NCBI GenBank assembly: GCA_030618475.1
Contig: JAUXDG010000012.1
Coordinates: forward strand, 1-22,991
Source: Gammaproteobacteria bacterium
Lineage (GTDB): Bacteria; Pseudomonadota; Gammaproteobacteria; DSM-19610
Length of the DNA stretch: 22,991 nucleotides
Direction of reading: 5' to 3'
Made by a program: the position numbers and the translations under genes. The notes under the pieces are model-generated. The model worked only from the letters and a program-made list of their open reading frames with translations, had not been told where the DNA came from and did no database searches. Positions 1-8,963 of the stretch are shown here, piece after piece. The first letter of the stretch is position 1; each line of letters opens with the position of its first letter.

Positions 1-1
1 G

Positions 2-535
2 GTCAATTACCAGGAGGCAGTGCGGATGTATCACCTGGGGCAAGTGGCCTACAGCTGCGGCGTTCTGCTGTACCGCGTGCACGGTGGTATTTGCGCCCTC
101 ACCGGCTGTCAAAGCCGGATTGACGTTAATTCCATTATCGCTACCTACGGCAGCAACAAGGTGCTGATCAAGATTCGCGACCGCTATGTCCCTCCTCTGA
201 ATAACCCCGCTCTGTTCAAACGTGATGCCCATCTGTGTATGTATTGCGGTGAACGCTTCCAGGCGCGTGATTTGTCACGCGATCATGTCACGCCCACCAG
301 TCAGAACGGTCTGGATATCTGGACCAATGTGGTCACTGCCTGTCGTCGCTGCAATAATCACAAGGCCGGTCGCCGGCCTGAAGAGGCCGGTATGGAGTTG
401 ATGGCAGTGCCGTTTCTGCCGACGCATGCGGAGTACATCTATCTGCAGGGTAAACGCGTTTTGACCGATCAGATGGAGTTTCTCAAAGCCCATTTTCCGC
501 GCACCAGCCTTATGCACGAACGCCTGAAAATGTGA
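2..535 (+). CDS. HNH endonuclease family protein, 5' end cut by window edge
   Basis: The reading frame is open from base 2, and the residues before the first possible internal start (VNYQEAVRMYHLGQVAY) look like the usual N-terminal part of this small HNH family, so the gene begins upstream of the window. The visible part has a CMYC zinc pair, then the core RDHVTP, then an Asn (W-T-N-V-V), then CRRCNNHK. This is the order of a zinc-stabilised HNH (McrA/phage-type) nuclease fold. The tail LTDQMEFLKAHF is also typical of the family. The family cleaves DNA in a metal-dependent way, but the housekeeping role of these chromosomal single-domain members is not known. A fructosamine-kinase gene follows 48 nt downstream on the same strand. 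The AGGAGG at 12-17 resembles a ribosome site but encodes Gln-Glu-Ala within the frame, so I do not use it to set a start. Confidence 0.85.
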   Translation, partial: VNYQEAVRMYHLGQVAYSCGVLLYRVHGGICALTGCQSRIDVNSIIATYGSNKVLIKIRDRYVPPLNNPALFKRDAHLCMYCGERFQARDLSRDHVTPTSQNGLDIWTNVVTACRRCNNHKAGRRPEEAGMELMAVPFLPTHAEYIYLQGKRVLTDQMEFLKAHFPRTSLMHERLKM

Positions 536-583
536 AGGGCTCTGTCCCTTCTCCCGGCGTTCCCCTGGAAAGGAAAGAAAACA

Positions 584-1462
584 ATGGATTTCTGGCAAGA
601 AGTCGAGCAGTCGCTTTCAGCGACCCTGGGTAGCAGGGTGCGTCTGGACGTACCCAGCGCTGTCAGTGGAGGCAGTATCAATCAGGCGTTCCGTGTTGAG
701 TCCAATAAGGGGCCATTCTTTGCCAAAGTAAATACTGCCGATGGTCTGGACATGTTCGCCGCTGAGGCTGAAGGCCTGGAGGAGTTACAGCAGTCGGTAT
801 CATTACGTGTTCCCAATCCGCTCGCCTGGGGGCTTGCAGGGCAACAGGCCTTTCTGGTGCTCGAATATCTGGAGTTGGGTGGTTCCGGATCATCGGCCGC
901 GCTGGGAGAAGGTCTGGCAGCGATGCATCGGGTCACCTCCGACCAGTTTGGCTGGTATCGTAACAATACCATTGGTTCGACCGAGCAACACAACCGGCAT
1001 GAAGCTGACTGGTTGATCTTCTTTGGTGAATACAGGTTGAGATTTCAGCTCGATCTCGCCGTTGCGCGCGGTGCGGGTAGCCGTTCAATGGATCAGGGTT
1101 ATCGCTTGATTGAATGTCTGGCGGATTTCATGGACGGGCATGAACCGGAGCCCTCTCTGTTGCATGGCGACCTCTGGTCAGGAAACTACGCTTTCACACG
1201 TGCCGGAGAACCGACAATATTTGATCCGGCGGTCTACTACGGCGATCGCGAAGCCGACCTTGCCATGACAGAACTGTTTGGTGGTTTCAGTCGTGAATTT
1301 TACGCGGCATACAGACAGGCGTGGCCGCTGGAGGCAGGCTATTCAATCCGTAAAAAACTGTACAATCTGTACCACGTTCTCAACCACTTTAATCTGTTTG
1401 GCGGTGGCTACCTCTCACAGGCGCAAGGCATGATTGATTCGCTGTTGAGCGAGATACGCTAA
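584..1462 (+). CDS. Fructosamine kinase / ketosamine-3-kinase family protein
   Basis: Length is 292 aa, normal for the bacterial YniA-like branch. These enzymes phosphorylate the sugar of Amadori products (fructosamines or ribulosamines) on proteins or small amines, so the adduct falls off: protein deglycation repair in the cytosol. The fold is protein-kinase-like (aminoglycoside phosphotransferase superfamily). The catalytic loop LLHGDLWSGNYAF is visible with Asp at residue 196, followed by the metal-binding DPAVYYGDREADLAMTELFG, Asp214. The N-terminal part has the glycine-rich VSGGSINQAF and FFAKVN with the ATP-binding Lys. The start at 584 is preceded by GGAAAGGAAAG, a good purine-rich ribosome site. 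The gene converges on hemE, whose stop lies 26 nt away; I see no clear hairpin with a T-tract between them. The physiological substrate cannot be told from sequence. Confidence 0.93.
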   Translation: MDFWQEVEQSLSATLGSRVRLDVPSAVSGGSINQAFRVESNKGPFFAKVNTADGLDMFAAEAEGLEELQQSVSLRVPNPLAWGLAGQQAFLVLEYLELGGSGSSAALGEGLAAMHRVTSDQFGWYRNNTIGSTEQHNRHEADWLIFFGEYRLRFQLDLAVARGAGSRSMDQGYRLIECLADFMDGHEPEPSLLHGDLWSGNYAFTRAGEPTIFDPAVYYGDREADLAMTELFGGFSREFYAAYRQAWPLEAGYSIRKKLYNLYHVLNHFNLFGGGYLSQAQGMIDSLLSEIR

Positions 1463-1488
1463 GCTGGATTTTTCGCAATCGCGGACTC

Positions 1489-2556
1489 TCAAACGCGGTG
1501 ATAGGGTGGGCTTAGCTCCTGCACTGCCTCGATCATGGCCGCCGCGTGATCCGGCGGTATGCCGGGATGGATGCCGTGTCCCAGGTTGAACACGTGACCA
1601 TCGCCTTTACCGAAACTGGCCAGCACTTTGGCAACTTGTTCACGGATATGCTGCGGTGAGGCATAAAGCACGGATGGATCGAGGTTACCCTGTAATGCAA
1701 CCTGATTACCGACGCGACGGCGGGCATCTGCCAGATCGGTGGTCCAGTCCAGACCCAGGGCATCGGCGCCGGTATCGGTCATGGCTTCCAGCCACTGCCC
1801 GCCATTTTTGGTAAACAGTATGACTGGCACTTTGCGGCCATCGTTTTCCCTTATGAGTGAATGGATGATGCGTTCCATGGGTTTCAGCGAGAAACGGCAG
1901 TAATCACTGGGGGTCAGTGCGCCGCCCCAGGTATCAAAAATCATGACCGTCTGGACGCCGGCTTTTATTTGTGCATTGAGATAAAGCGTTACCGACTCGG
2001 CGACAGTATCCAGCAGCTGATCCAGCAGCTCCGGGCGTTCGTACATCATAGCCTTGATGATGCTGAAATCTTTGCTGGAAGCGCCTTCCACCATGTAAGT
2101 CGCCAGGGTCCACGGACTGCCGGAAAAGCCGATCAGTGGAACACGGCCGTCAAGTTCACGACGAATGGTGCGCACGGCATCCATCACGTAACGAAGTTCG
2201 GTTTCCGGGTCAGGGACAGCGAGGGCCTGAATCTGTTTCTCGTCACGCAGCGGGTTTTTGAAACGCGGACCCTCGCCCTCGGCAAAATACAGGCCCAGGC
2301 CCATGGCGTCCGGGACAGTGAGGATATCCGAGAACAGAATCGCGGCGTCCAGTGGAAAGCGTTCCAGCGGTTGCAGGGTGACTTCACAGGCCAGCTCCGG
2401 GTTGGTGCACAGCTTCATGAAGCTGCCGGCTTTTTTTCTGGTTTCGCGGTATTCCGGCAGGTAACGCCCGGCCTGGCGCATCATCCATACAGGCGTGACG
2501 TCTACCGGTTGGCGTAGCAACGCGCGTAGCAGGCGGTCGTTTTCCAGTTTGCTCAT
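1489..2556 (-). CDS. hemE: Uroporphyrinogen decarboxylase
   Basis: This 355-aa protein removes four acetate carboxyls from uroporphyrinogen III to give coproporphyrinogen III in haem and tetrapyrrole synthesis, in the cytosol and without a cofactor. Length matches the family (E. coli 354). The signature PVWMMRQAGRYLPEY lies at residues 22-36, with the substrate-binding Arg27 and Arg31. The catalytic/binding aspartate is Asp77 in ILFSDILTVPDAMG. Other family blocks are GFSGSPWTLATYMVEG, the FDTWGG stretch, GNLDP and the C-terminal GHGIHPGIPPDH. The ATG is preceded by TAGGACTT, in which the gltD stop codon supplies part of the ribosome site. The gene follows gltD by 5 nt and is probably cotranscribed and translationally linked with it. 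No sign of damage. Confidence 0.98.
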   Translation of the reverse strand: MSKLENDRLLRALLRQPVDVTPVWMMRQAGRYLPEYRETRKKAGSFMKLCTNPELACEVTLQPLERFPLDAAILFSDILTVPDAMGLGLYFAEGEGPRFKNPLRDEKQIQALAVPDPETELRYVMDAVRTIRRELDGRVPLIGFSGSPWTLATYMVEGASSKDFSIIKAMMYERPELLDQLLDTVAESVTLYLNAQIKAGVQTVMIFDTWGGALTPSDYCRFSLKPMERIIHSLIRENDGRKVPVILFTKNGGQWLEAMTDTGADALGLDWTTDLADARRRVGNQVALQGNLDPSVLYASPQHIREQVAKVLASFGKGDGHVFNLGHGIHPGIPPDHAAAMIEAVQELSPPYHRV

Positions 2557-2561
2557 AAGTC

Positions 2562-4013
2562 CTAGCGTGGTAATTCAGATGATCCCATCAGAAATTCATC
2601 GATCGCCCGCGCACATTGCCGGCCTTCCCGGATAGCCCAGACGACCAGCGATTGCCCGCGCCGTATGTCACCGGCGGCAAACACCTTGTCGATTGACGTC
2701 TTGTAGGCATCCGCACCTTCGGTATTGCCCTTGACGTTGCCTCGGCCATCGTAGTCGACGCCCAGATCATTCAGCATACCTTCATGCACAGGATGGATAA
2801 AGCCCATGGCGAGCAGCACCAGGTCGGCATCGAGTTCGAATTCGCTGCCTTCGATTTCATTCATTTGCCAGGTGCCCTGATCATCCTTTTCCCATTCGAC
2901 ACGAACGCAGCGGATTTTGCTGAGCTTGCCGTTTTCGCCAATGAATTCTTTGCTGGCAACACACCAGTCACGCGTGGTGCCTTCTTCCTGGGAAGATGAG
3001 GTGCGCATCTTGTTGGGCCAGTCAGGCCAAGTCAGGCCCTTGTCTTCCCTTTCCGGTGGTTTGGGCAGGATTTCCAGTTGGGTGACGGACTTGCAAGCTT
3101 GACGGATGGAGGTGCCGATACAGTCGGAACCGGTGTCACCGCCACCGATGACAATGACATGTTTGTCCGTTGCCGTGATGGACAGATCAGCGGCTACGGC
3201 GTCACCGGCTTCGCGCCTGTTCTGCTGGGGCAGGAACTGCATGGCAAAGTGAACGCCTTCCAGTTCACGGCCCATTACCGGCAGATCACGCGGCAGTTCG
3301 GAGCCACCGGTTAACGCCACGGCGTCAAACTCATTCATCAATTGTCCGCTGCTGATGTCGGAACCGACGTGGGTGCTGAGTCTGAAGATGACGCCTTCCG
3401 CTTGCATTTGTTCACCGCGGCGGTCAATCAAGCGTTTTTCCATTTTGAAATCGGGGATGCCGTAGCGCAGCAAGCCGCCGATGCGATCGTTCTTTTCAAA
3501 CAGGGTGACATCGTGCCCGGCGCGTGCCAGTTGCTGCGCACAGGCCATGCCGGCGGGGCCGGAACCCACGACGGCGACCTTTTTGCCGGTTTTGTGTTGG
3601 GCGGGTAGCGGTTTTATCCAGCCATTGTCCCAGGCCCTGTCAACGATGGCGCATTCGATGGTTTTAATGGTGACCGGCTCGTCGGTCAGGTTCAGCGTAC
3701 AGGCTTCCTGGCAGGGCGCCGGGCAGATGCGGCCGGTAAACTCGGGGAAGTTGTTGGTGGAGTGCAGGACCTTGATGGCGCGTTGCCACTCACCTTTCCA
3801 CACCAGGTCATTCCAGTCCGGTATGATGTTGTTGACCGGGCAGCCCTGGTGACAGAAGGGGATGCCACAGTCCATACAGCGCGCACCCTGCTCTTTCAGC
3901 TCCTGATCGCTTAACGGAATGACGAATTCCTCGAAGTGCTTGATGCGCTCTTCAACAGGCTTGTAAGCGCGGTCCTGCCGCGTGTATTCCATGAATCCGG
4001 TTGGTTTGCCCAT
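2562..4013 (-). CDS. gltD: Glutamate synthase (NADPH) small subunit
   Basis: This is the beta subunit of glutamate synthase. It oxidises NADPH on FAD and passes electrons through iron-sulphur centres to the FMN and 3Fe-4S of GltB. I place the start at the ATG at 4013 (MGKPTGFMEY, 483 aa), the usual N-terminus in this family, rather than at a TTG 14 codons upstream. Cys46, 49, 54 and 58 (CMDCGIPFCHQGCP) and Cys97, 101 and 105 (CPAPCQEAC) are the two 4Fe-4S cysteine sets. The first dinucleotide fold VAVVGSGPAG is at residues 146-155, the second (VIVIGGGDTGSDC) lies near residue 290, and the C-terminal VFAAGDIRRGQSLVVWAI closes the FAD site. It lies 98 nt after gltB and 5 nt before hemE. In that 98-nt gap a weak TTGAGC-18-TATCAT pair on the minus strand could be an extra promoter. 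No strong ribosome site precedes the ATG. Confidence 0.97.
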   Translation of the reverse strand: MGKPTGFMEYTRQDRAYKPVEERIKHFEEFVIPLSDQELKEQGARCMDCGIPFCHQGCPVNNIIPDWNDLVWKGEWQRAIKVLHSTNNFPEFTGRICPAPCQEACTLNLTDEPVTIKTIECAIVDRAWDNGWIKPLPAQHKTGKKVAVVGSGPAGMACAQQLARAGHDVTLFEKNDRIGGLLRYGIPDFKMEKRLIDRRGEQMQAEGVIFRLSTHVGSDISSGQLMNEFDAVALTGGSELPRDLPVMGRELEGVHFAMQFLPQQNRREAGDAVAADLSITATDKHVIVIGGGDTGSDCIGTSIRQACKSVTQLEILPKPPEREDKGLTWPDWPNKMRTSSSQEEGTTRDWCVASKEFIGENGKLSKIRCVRVEWEKDDQGTWQMNEIEGSEFELDADLVLLAMGFIHPVHEGMLNDLGVDYDGRGNVKGNTEGADAYKTSIDKVFAAGDIRRGQSLVVWAIREGRQCARAIDEFLMGSSELPR

Positions 4014-4111
4014 AGCTATATATTCAATTCTTATGATATTCAGTTGTAAACACAAAGCTCAAGCGACGAATAAGCTGTGTGTCCGTGGCAGGAATTAATC
4101 AATCATCCCGA

Positions 4112-7100
4112 TCAGCCACTCGCAGCCGCCGCCAGTTCATCGGCCTGCGCCCGTTTCATGTCTTCCAGTGCGCGACGGTAGTCGACCGGCATTACTTTCA
4201 CAAACTTCGGCAGAGTCTTATTCCAGTTGGCGAGAACAGCCTGTGCCACGCTGCTGCCGGTGTAGTGCGCGTGTTTCTCGATCAGGCGGCGCAGTCGCAA
4301 GGCATCGTAGCGGGTCATGTCGGAACTGATGTCCACTTTGCCGTGGGTTTCCAGGTCGCCGCCCTGATGATCCAGGGCTTCCAGAGCGTCGTCTTCTTCA
4401 GGAATCGGTTCCAATTCCACCATGGTGAGATTGCAGCGCTCCCTGAAGCCGCCATTTGCATCGAGTACGTAAGCGATACCACCGCTCATGCCGGCGGCGA
4501 AATTACGTCCGGTTTCACCGAGCACGACCACCACGCCGCCGGTCATGTATTCGCAGCCGTGGTCACCAACACCTTCGATCACCGCGCTGGCGCCGGAGTT
4601 GCGTACAGCAAAGCGTTCGCCGGCTACACCGCGAAAATAGCATTCGCCGGAAATTGCACCGTACAAAACCGTGTTGCCGACGATAATGTTCTGTTCCGGA
4701 ACAATAGGGCAGTCAGCGGGTGGATAGACCACCAGGCGGCCACCGGAGAGGCCTTTGCCAACATAGTCGTTACCTTCACCTTGCAGTTCCAGGGTGACGC
4801 CGTGCGTGACCCAGGCGCCGAAACTTTGACCGGCTACGCCCTTGAATTTGACATGGATGGTGTCCTCGGGGAGGCCGTCGAGGCCGTAACGTTCGGCAAT
4901 ACGGCCGGACAGCATAGCGCCGACGCTACGGTTGACGTTTGTGATCGGTGTTTCAATTGTTACTGCCTCACCGCGTTCCAGTGCTGGTTTGGCCTGTTCA
5001 ATCAACGTGTTGTCGAGCGCTTTTTCCAGACCGTGGTCCTGCTTTTCACTATTGAAGGTGGCGACGCCCGGGCCTGCTTCCGGTTTGTGCAGGATGCGTG
5101 TGTAGTCCAGGCCTTTGGCTTTCCAGTGGTCGATGGCGCTACGCATGTCCAGTTTGTCCATACGTCCAATCATGTCGCTGAAATTGCGGAAGCCGAGTTT
5201 AGCCATCAGCTGGCGAATCTCTTCGGCAACAAAGAAGAAGAAGTTCACCACGTGTTCCGGTTTTCCGCTAAAGCGCTTGCGCAATTCTTCGTCCTGGGTG
5301 GCGACACCGACCGGGCAGGTGTTGAGGTGGCATTTGCGCATCATAATGCAGCCTTCGACGATCAACGGTGCGGTGGCGAAACCGAATTCGTCGGCACCCA
5401 GCAATGCACCGATCACCACGTCACGGCCGGTACGCATACCCCCGTCGACCTGTACGGAAATACGGCCGCGCAACCTGTTCAGCACAAGTGTCTGATGAGT
5501 TTCCGCCAGCCCCAGTTCCCACGGGCTGCCTGCGTGGCGGATGGATGTCAGCGGTGAAGCGCCGGTACCACCATCGTAACCGGCGATGGTGACGTGATCG
5601 GCGTGCGCCTTGGAGACGCCGGCCGCTACGGTGCCGACACCAACTTCCGACACCAGTTTTACGCTGATACGAGCTTTCGGGTTCACATTCTTCAGATCAT
5701 GGATCAGCTGGGCAAGATCCTCGATGGAATAGATGTCATGATGGGGTGGCGGTGAAATCAGGCCGACGCCAGGCGTCGAGTGACGCACTTTGGCGATCCA
5801 TTCGTTGACCTTGTGACCGGGTAACTGGCCGCCTTCACCTGGTTTCGCTCCTTGCGCCATCTTGATCTGGATATCGTTGGCGTTCACCAGATACTCGGTG
5901 GTGACACCGAAACGTCCGGAAGCCACCTGTTTAATGGCTGAACGCATGGAATCGCCGTTTTCCATGGTCTTGAAGCGGCTGCGTTCTTCACCACCTTCTC
6001 CCGTGTTGGATTTCCCGCCCAGGCGGTTCATGGCAATAGCCAGCGTGGTGTGGGCCTCCCAGGAAATCGAGCCGAAAGACATGGCGCCGGTGGCGAATCG
6101 CTTAACGATTTCACTGGCCGGTTCCACTTCGTCCAGTGGCACGGCTTCACTGGCAAATTTCAATTCGAACAGGCCGCGCAGGGTACGCAGGTTTTCGTTC
6201 TGTACGTTCACCAGTCGAGAGTATTCGTCATATGTCCCGGCGTCATTGGCACGGGTCGCGTGCTGTAAACTGGATATGGTATCCGGTGTCCACATATGGT
6301 CTTCGCCGCGAATACGGAAGGCATAATCGCCACCGACATCCAGCGCTTCGGCATAGATCGGGTTGTCACCGTAGGCATCGCAGTGCCAGCGTACGGCTTC
6401 TTCAGCGATTTCCTCGATACCGACGCCTTCCACCATACTGGCGGTACCGGTGAAATATTTTTCAATAAATTCGGTCTTCAATCCGATGGCGTCGAAAATC
6501 TGTGCGCCACAGTAGGACTGATAGGTGGAGATACCCATTTTGGAAAATACTTTCAGCAGGCCCTTGCCAACGGCTTTTATGTAGCGTTTGTTGATCTCGG
6601 CCTCGTCGAGATCGTCCGGCAGATCGTCTTTCATCGATACCAGTGTTTCGAACGCCAGGTAGGGGTTGATGGCTTCGGCACCGTAACCGGCCAGTACGGC
6701 AAACTGGTGGACTTCGCGCGCAGCGCCGGTTTCCAGCACCAGCCCCGACTCGGTGCGCAGGCCGGCACGAACCAGGTGATGGTGGACCGCCGAAGTGGCC
6801 AGCAGAGCTGGTATCGGTATCCGCTGTGCCGATACGGAACGGTCGGACAGAATCAGGATATTAAAGCCTTCCTGCACCGCAGTTTCAGCCTGTTCACAGA
6901 CTGAAGTCAGCGCATCCTCCATACCGGCAGCGCCTTGATCTGCGGAATAGCAGATGTCAACCGTCCTGGTGCGGAAAGCACCTTCAGTCGTCTTTTCGAT
7001 GTTACGGATACGTTCCAGATCCTTGTTGGTCAGGATCGGCTGGTTGATCTCCAGGCGCATGTGTTTGCCGCCGCTATGCAGATCCAGCAGGTTGGGGCGC

Positions 7101-8749
7101 GGACCGATCAGCGACACCAGTGACATGACCAGCTCTTCGCGTATAGGGTCGACCGGTGGGTTTGTGACCTGGGCGAAATTCTGTTTGAAATAATTAAACA
7201 GCGGTTTGGCCTTGTTCGACAGCACAGCAATCGGGCTGTCAGCGCCCATGGAACCAATGCCTTCCTGGCCGGTGACCGCCATCGGCGTCAACAGAATCTT
7301 GAGGTCTTCCTGAGTGTAGCCAAAGGCCTGCTGACGATCCAGCAGCGTTTCGGGTTCGCCGCCGTTGCCGGCCACCTTGGCGGGCAGGTTCTTCAGATGG
7401 ATCTGGCTTTTGTCCAGCCACTCCTGGTAGGGATGGCTGGCGGACAGTTCATTCTTCAGCTCGGTGTCGTCGATGATACGGCCCTGCTCCAGGTCAATAA
7501 GGAACATCTTGCCGGGTTGCAGGCGCCATTTTTTAACGATCTTGCTGTCTGGAATAGCGAGAACGCCCATTTCCGAGGCCATGACGACCAGATCATCGTC
7601 GGTGATCAGATAACGCGCCGGACGCAGGCCGTTGCGGTCCAGGGTTGCACCGATCTGGCGGCCGTCGGTAAAAGCCACTGCGGCCGGCCCGTCCCAGGGT
7701 TCCATGAGGGCCGCATGATATTGGTAGAATGCCCTGCGGCTTTCGTCCATTAGCGGGTTGCCGGCCCAGGCTTCCGGTATCAGCATCATCATGGCGTGTG
7801 CCATGGAGTAACCACCGGCGACCAGCAGTTCCAACGCATTATCGAAGCAGGCGGAGTCAGACCGCCCCCTGGTGATCAGCGGCCAGACTTTTTCCAGATC
7901 GGCACCAAACAGCTCGGAAGCCATGGAATGACGGCGCGCGCGCATCCAGTTGACATTGCCGCGCAGGGTGTTGATCTCGCCGTTGTGCGCAATCATGCGG
8001 AAGGGCTGCGCCAGGTCCCACGAAGGGAAGGTGTTGGTGGAGAAACGCTGGTGTACCAGGGCCATGGCCGACACCATCCGCTCATCTTTCAGGTCCTGGT
8101 AATAGGCGTCAACCTGATTCGCCAGCAGCATACCCTTGTACAACAGGGTGCGGCTGGACAGTGAGGGGATGTAGAAATTTTGCCGGCCTTCCCAGTCGGA
8201 TTCACGGACCTGGTGTTCGATCCGTTTGCGAATGATGAAAAGCTTGCGCTCGAATTCATCCTGCGACAGGCAGTCTTCGCCACAGCTGATAAACAGCTGG
8301 CGAACCACGGGCTCAACGTCTTTGACGCTCTGGCCCAGGCCGCTGTTGTCGGTGGGCACATCGCGCCAACCGAGCAGCAACTGATCCTCCTCCTCGGTGA
8401 TACGTTCGATCAGGGCTTCGCATTCAGCGCGGGTCTGGTTCTGCTGTGGCAGGAATATCGTGCCGACTGCGTAATGGCCGGGCGCCGGTAGTTCAATTCC
8501 GAGTGCGGCACTCTCTTCACGCAGAAAGGTGTCGGGAATCTGAAGCAGGATGCCGGCGCCGTCGCCCGCCAGAGGATCAGCGCCGACCGCGCCGCGGTGG
8601 GTCAGGTTTTCCAGAATCTGCAGGCCTTGACGCACAATCGCATGACTCTGCATACCTTTGATATGTGCGACGAAGCCGACCCCGCAGGCATCGTGCTCGT
8701 TGCGGGGATCATACAGGCCCTGTTTTTTCGGGAATGCCCCGTGACTCAT
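4112..8749 (-). CDS. gltB: Glutamate synthase (NADPH) large subunit
   Basis: This 1545-aa alpha subunit hydrolyses glutamine, channels the ammonia and reductively aminates 2-oxoglutarate to make glutamate. Domain order from the N-terminus: class-II amidotransferase domain after a 21-residue propeptide, with the nucleophile Cys22 in HDACGVGF and the blocks RFSTNTFPSWDLAQPFR and IAHNGEINTLRGN; central domain; FMN-binding synthase domain with GGKSNTGEGGEE, GAKPGEGGQLPGHKV and DGGTGASPLTS; 3Fe-4S cysteines Cys1134, Cys1140 and Cys1145; and the glycine-rich C-terminal beta-helix domain. I choose the ATG at 8749 (MSHGAFPKKQGLYDPRNEHD) because AGAGGTT stands just upstream; a TTG six codons earlier is less likely. 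It is the first gene of a gltB-gltD-hemE operon. Its upstream region contains nested inverted repeats (see 8766-8886). Confidence 0.98.
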   Translation of the reverse strand: MSHGAFPKKQGLYDPRNEHDACGVGFVAHIKGMQSHAIVRQGLQILENLTHRGAVGADPLAGDGAGILLQIPDTFLREESAALGIELPAPGHYAVGTIFLPQQNQTRAECEALIERITEEEDQLLLGWRDVPTDNSGLGQSVKDVEPVVRQLFISCGEDCLSQDEFERKLFIIRKRIEHQVRESDWEGRQNFYIPSLSSRTLLYKGMLLANQVDAYYQDLKDERMVSAMALVHQRFSTNTFPSWDLAQPFRMIAHNGEINTLRGNVNWMRARRHSMASELFGADLEKVWPLITRGRSDSACFDNALELLVAGGYSMAHAMMMLIPEAWAGNPLMDESRRAFYQYHAALMEPWDGPAAVAFTDGRQIGATLDRNGLRPARYLITDDDLVVMASEMGVLAIPDSKIVKKWRLQPGKMFLIDLEQGRIIDDTELKNELSASHPYQEWLDKSQIHLKNLPAKVAGNGGEPETLLDRQQAFGYTQEDLKILLTPMAVTGQEGIGSMGADSPIAVLSNKAKPLFNYFKQNFAQVTNPPVDPIREELVMSLVSLIGPRPNLLDLHSGGKHMRLEINQPILTNKDLERIRNIEKTTEGAFRTRTVDICYSADQGAAGMEDALTSVCEQAETAVQEGFNILILSDRSVSAQRIPIPALLATSAVHHHLVRAGLRTESGLVLETGAAREVHQFAVLAGYGAEAINPYLAFETLVSMKDDLPDDLDEAEINKRYIKAVGKGLLKVFSKMGISTYQSYCGAQIFDAIGLKTEFIEKYFTGTASMVEGVGIEEIAEEAVRWHCDAYGDNPIYAEALDVGGDYAFRIRGEDHMWTPDTISSLQHATRANDAGTYDEYSRLVNVQNENLRTLRGLFELKFASEAVPLDEVEPASEIVKRFATGAMSFGSISWEAHTTLAIAMNRLGGKSNTGEGGEERSRFKTMENGDSMRSAIKQVASGRFGVTTEYLVNANDIQIKMAQGAKPGEGGQLPGHKVNEWIAKVRHSTPGVGLISPPPHHDIYSIEDLAQLIHDLKNVNPKARISVKLVSEVGVGTVAAGVSKAHADHVTIAGYDGGTGASPLTSIRHAGSPWELGLAETHQTLVLNRLRGRISVQVDGGMRTGRDVVIGALLGADEFGFATAPLIVEGCIMMRKCHLNTCPVGVATQDEELRKRFSGKPEHVVNFFFFVAEEIRQLMAKLGFRNFSDMIGRMDKLDMRSAIDHWKAKGLDYTRILHKPEAGPGVATFNSEKQDHGLEKALDNTLIEQAKPALERGEAVTIETPITNVNRSVGAMLSGRIAERYGLDGLPEDTIHVKFKGVAGQSFGAWVTHGVTLELQGEGNDYVGKGLSGGRLVVYPPADCPIVPEQNIIVGNTVLYGAISGECYFRGVAGERFAVRNSGASAVIEGVGDHGCEYMTGGVVVVLGETGRNFAAGMSGGIAYVLDANGGFRERCNLTMVELEPIPEEDDALEALDHQGGDLETHGKVDISSDMTRYDALRLRRLIEKHAHYTGSSVAQAVLANWNKTLPKFVKVMPVDYRRALEDMKRAQADELAAAASG

Positions 8750-8765
8750 ATCCAACCTCTGTAAC

Positions 8766-8886
8766 AATTTAAATTCAAGGGATTTAAGGTGTTAAACGCG
8801 CGTAACACCGCTTCTCCCAGGAGGGGTGGTGGAAAACCCTTCGCTAAAATTCGGGCCGGAAAGAATAATGGAGAAGCGCGTTTTTA
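8766..8886 (-). promoter_or_regulatory. Structured gltB upstream region with nested inverted repeats
   Basis: Several dyads lie directly upstream of gltB. (1) TTAAAT at 8769-8774 pairs with ATTTAA at 8782-8787, overlapping the 10-bp palindrome AATTTAAATT at 8766-8775. (2) GGTGTT..ACGC at 8788-8799 pairs with GCGT..AACACC at 8800-8809, with only a 2-nt bulge (AA, 8794-8795). (3) CGCTTCTCC at 8809-8817 pairs with GGAGAAGCG at 8870-8878. (4) AAACGCGC at 8794-8801 can instead pair with GCGCGTTT at 8876-8883, which would disrupt pairing 2. A transcript for gltB crosses all of these. They could be protein operators or a folded leader RNA. No T-tract follows any of them in the gltB direction, so a classical attenuator is not seen. 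I could not place a convincing -35/-10 pair for gltB; an AT-rich box (TAAAAT twice on the minus strand, about 8896-8908) lacks a good -35. Confidence 0.4.
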
Positions 8887-8963
8887 GCCAGTATTTTAGA
8901 TTTTAAACCTTGTTTTCCATGTGGATAGCGGGTGCGGACCCGTTAACCTGCTTCGCGCTTCAG

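Noticed and set aside
12..28. AGGAGG followed by GTG/ATG as the start of the HNH gene
   Set aside because: The frame is open to the window edge and the upstream residues match the family, so the purine run is coding sequence.
1463..1488. A possible shared terminator between the fructosamine-kinase gene and hemE
   Set aside because: Only a short T run and no convincing stem in either direction.
4079..5557. A 492-codon open frame on the plus strand, opposite the 3' half of gltB
   Set aside because: It is the antisense of a well-defined GltB reading frame, has no recognisable domain, and long antisense frames are expected from GC-biased codon use.
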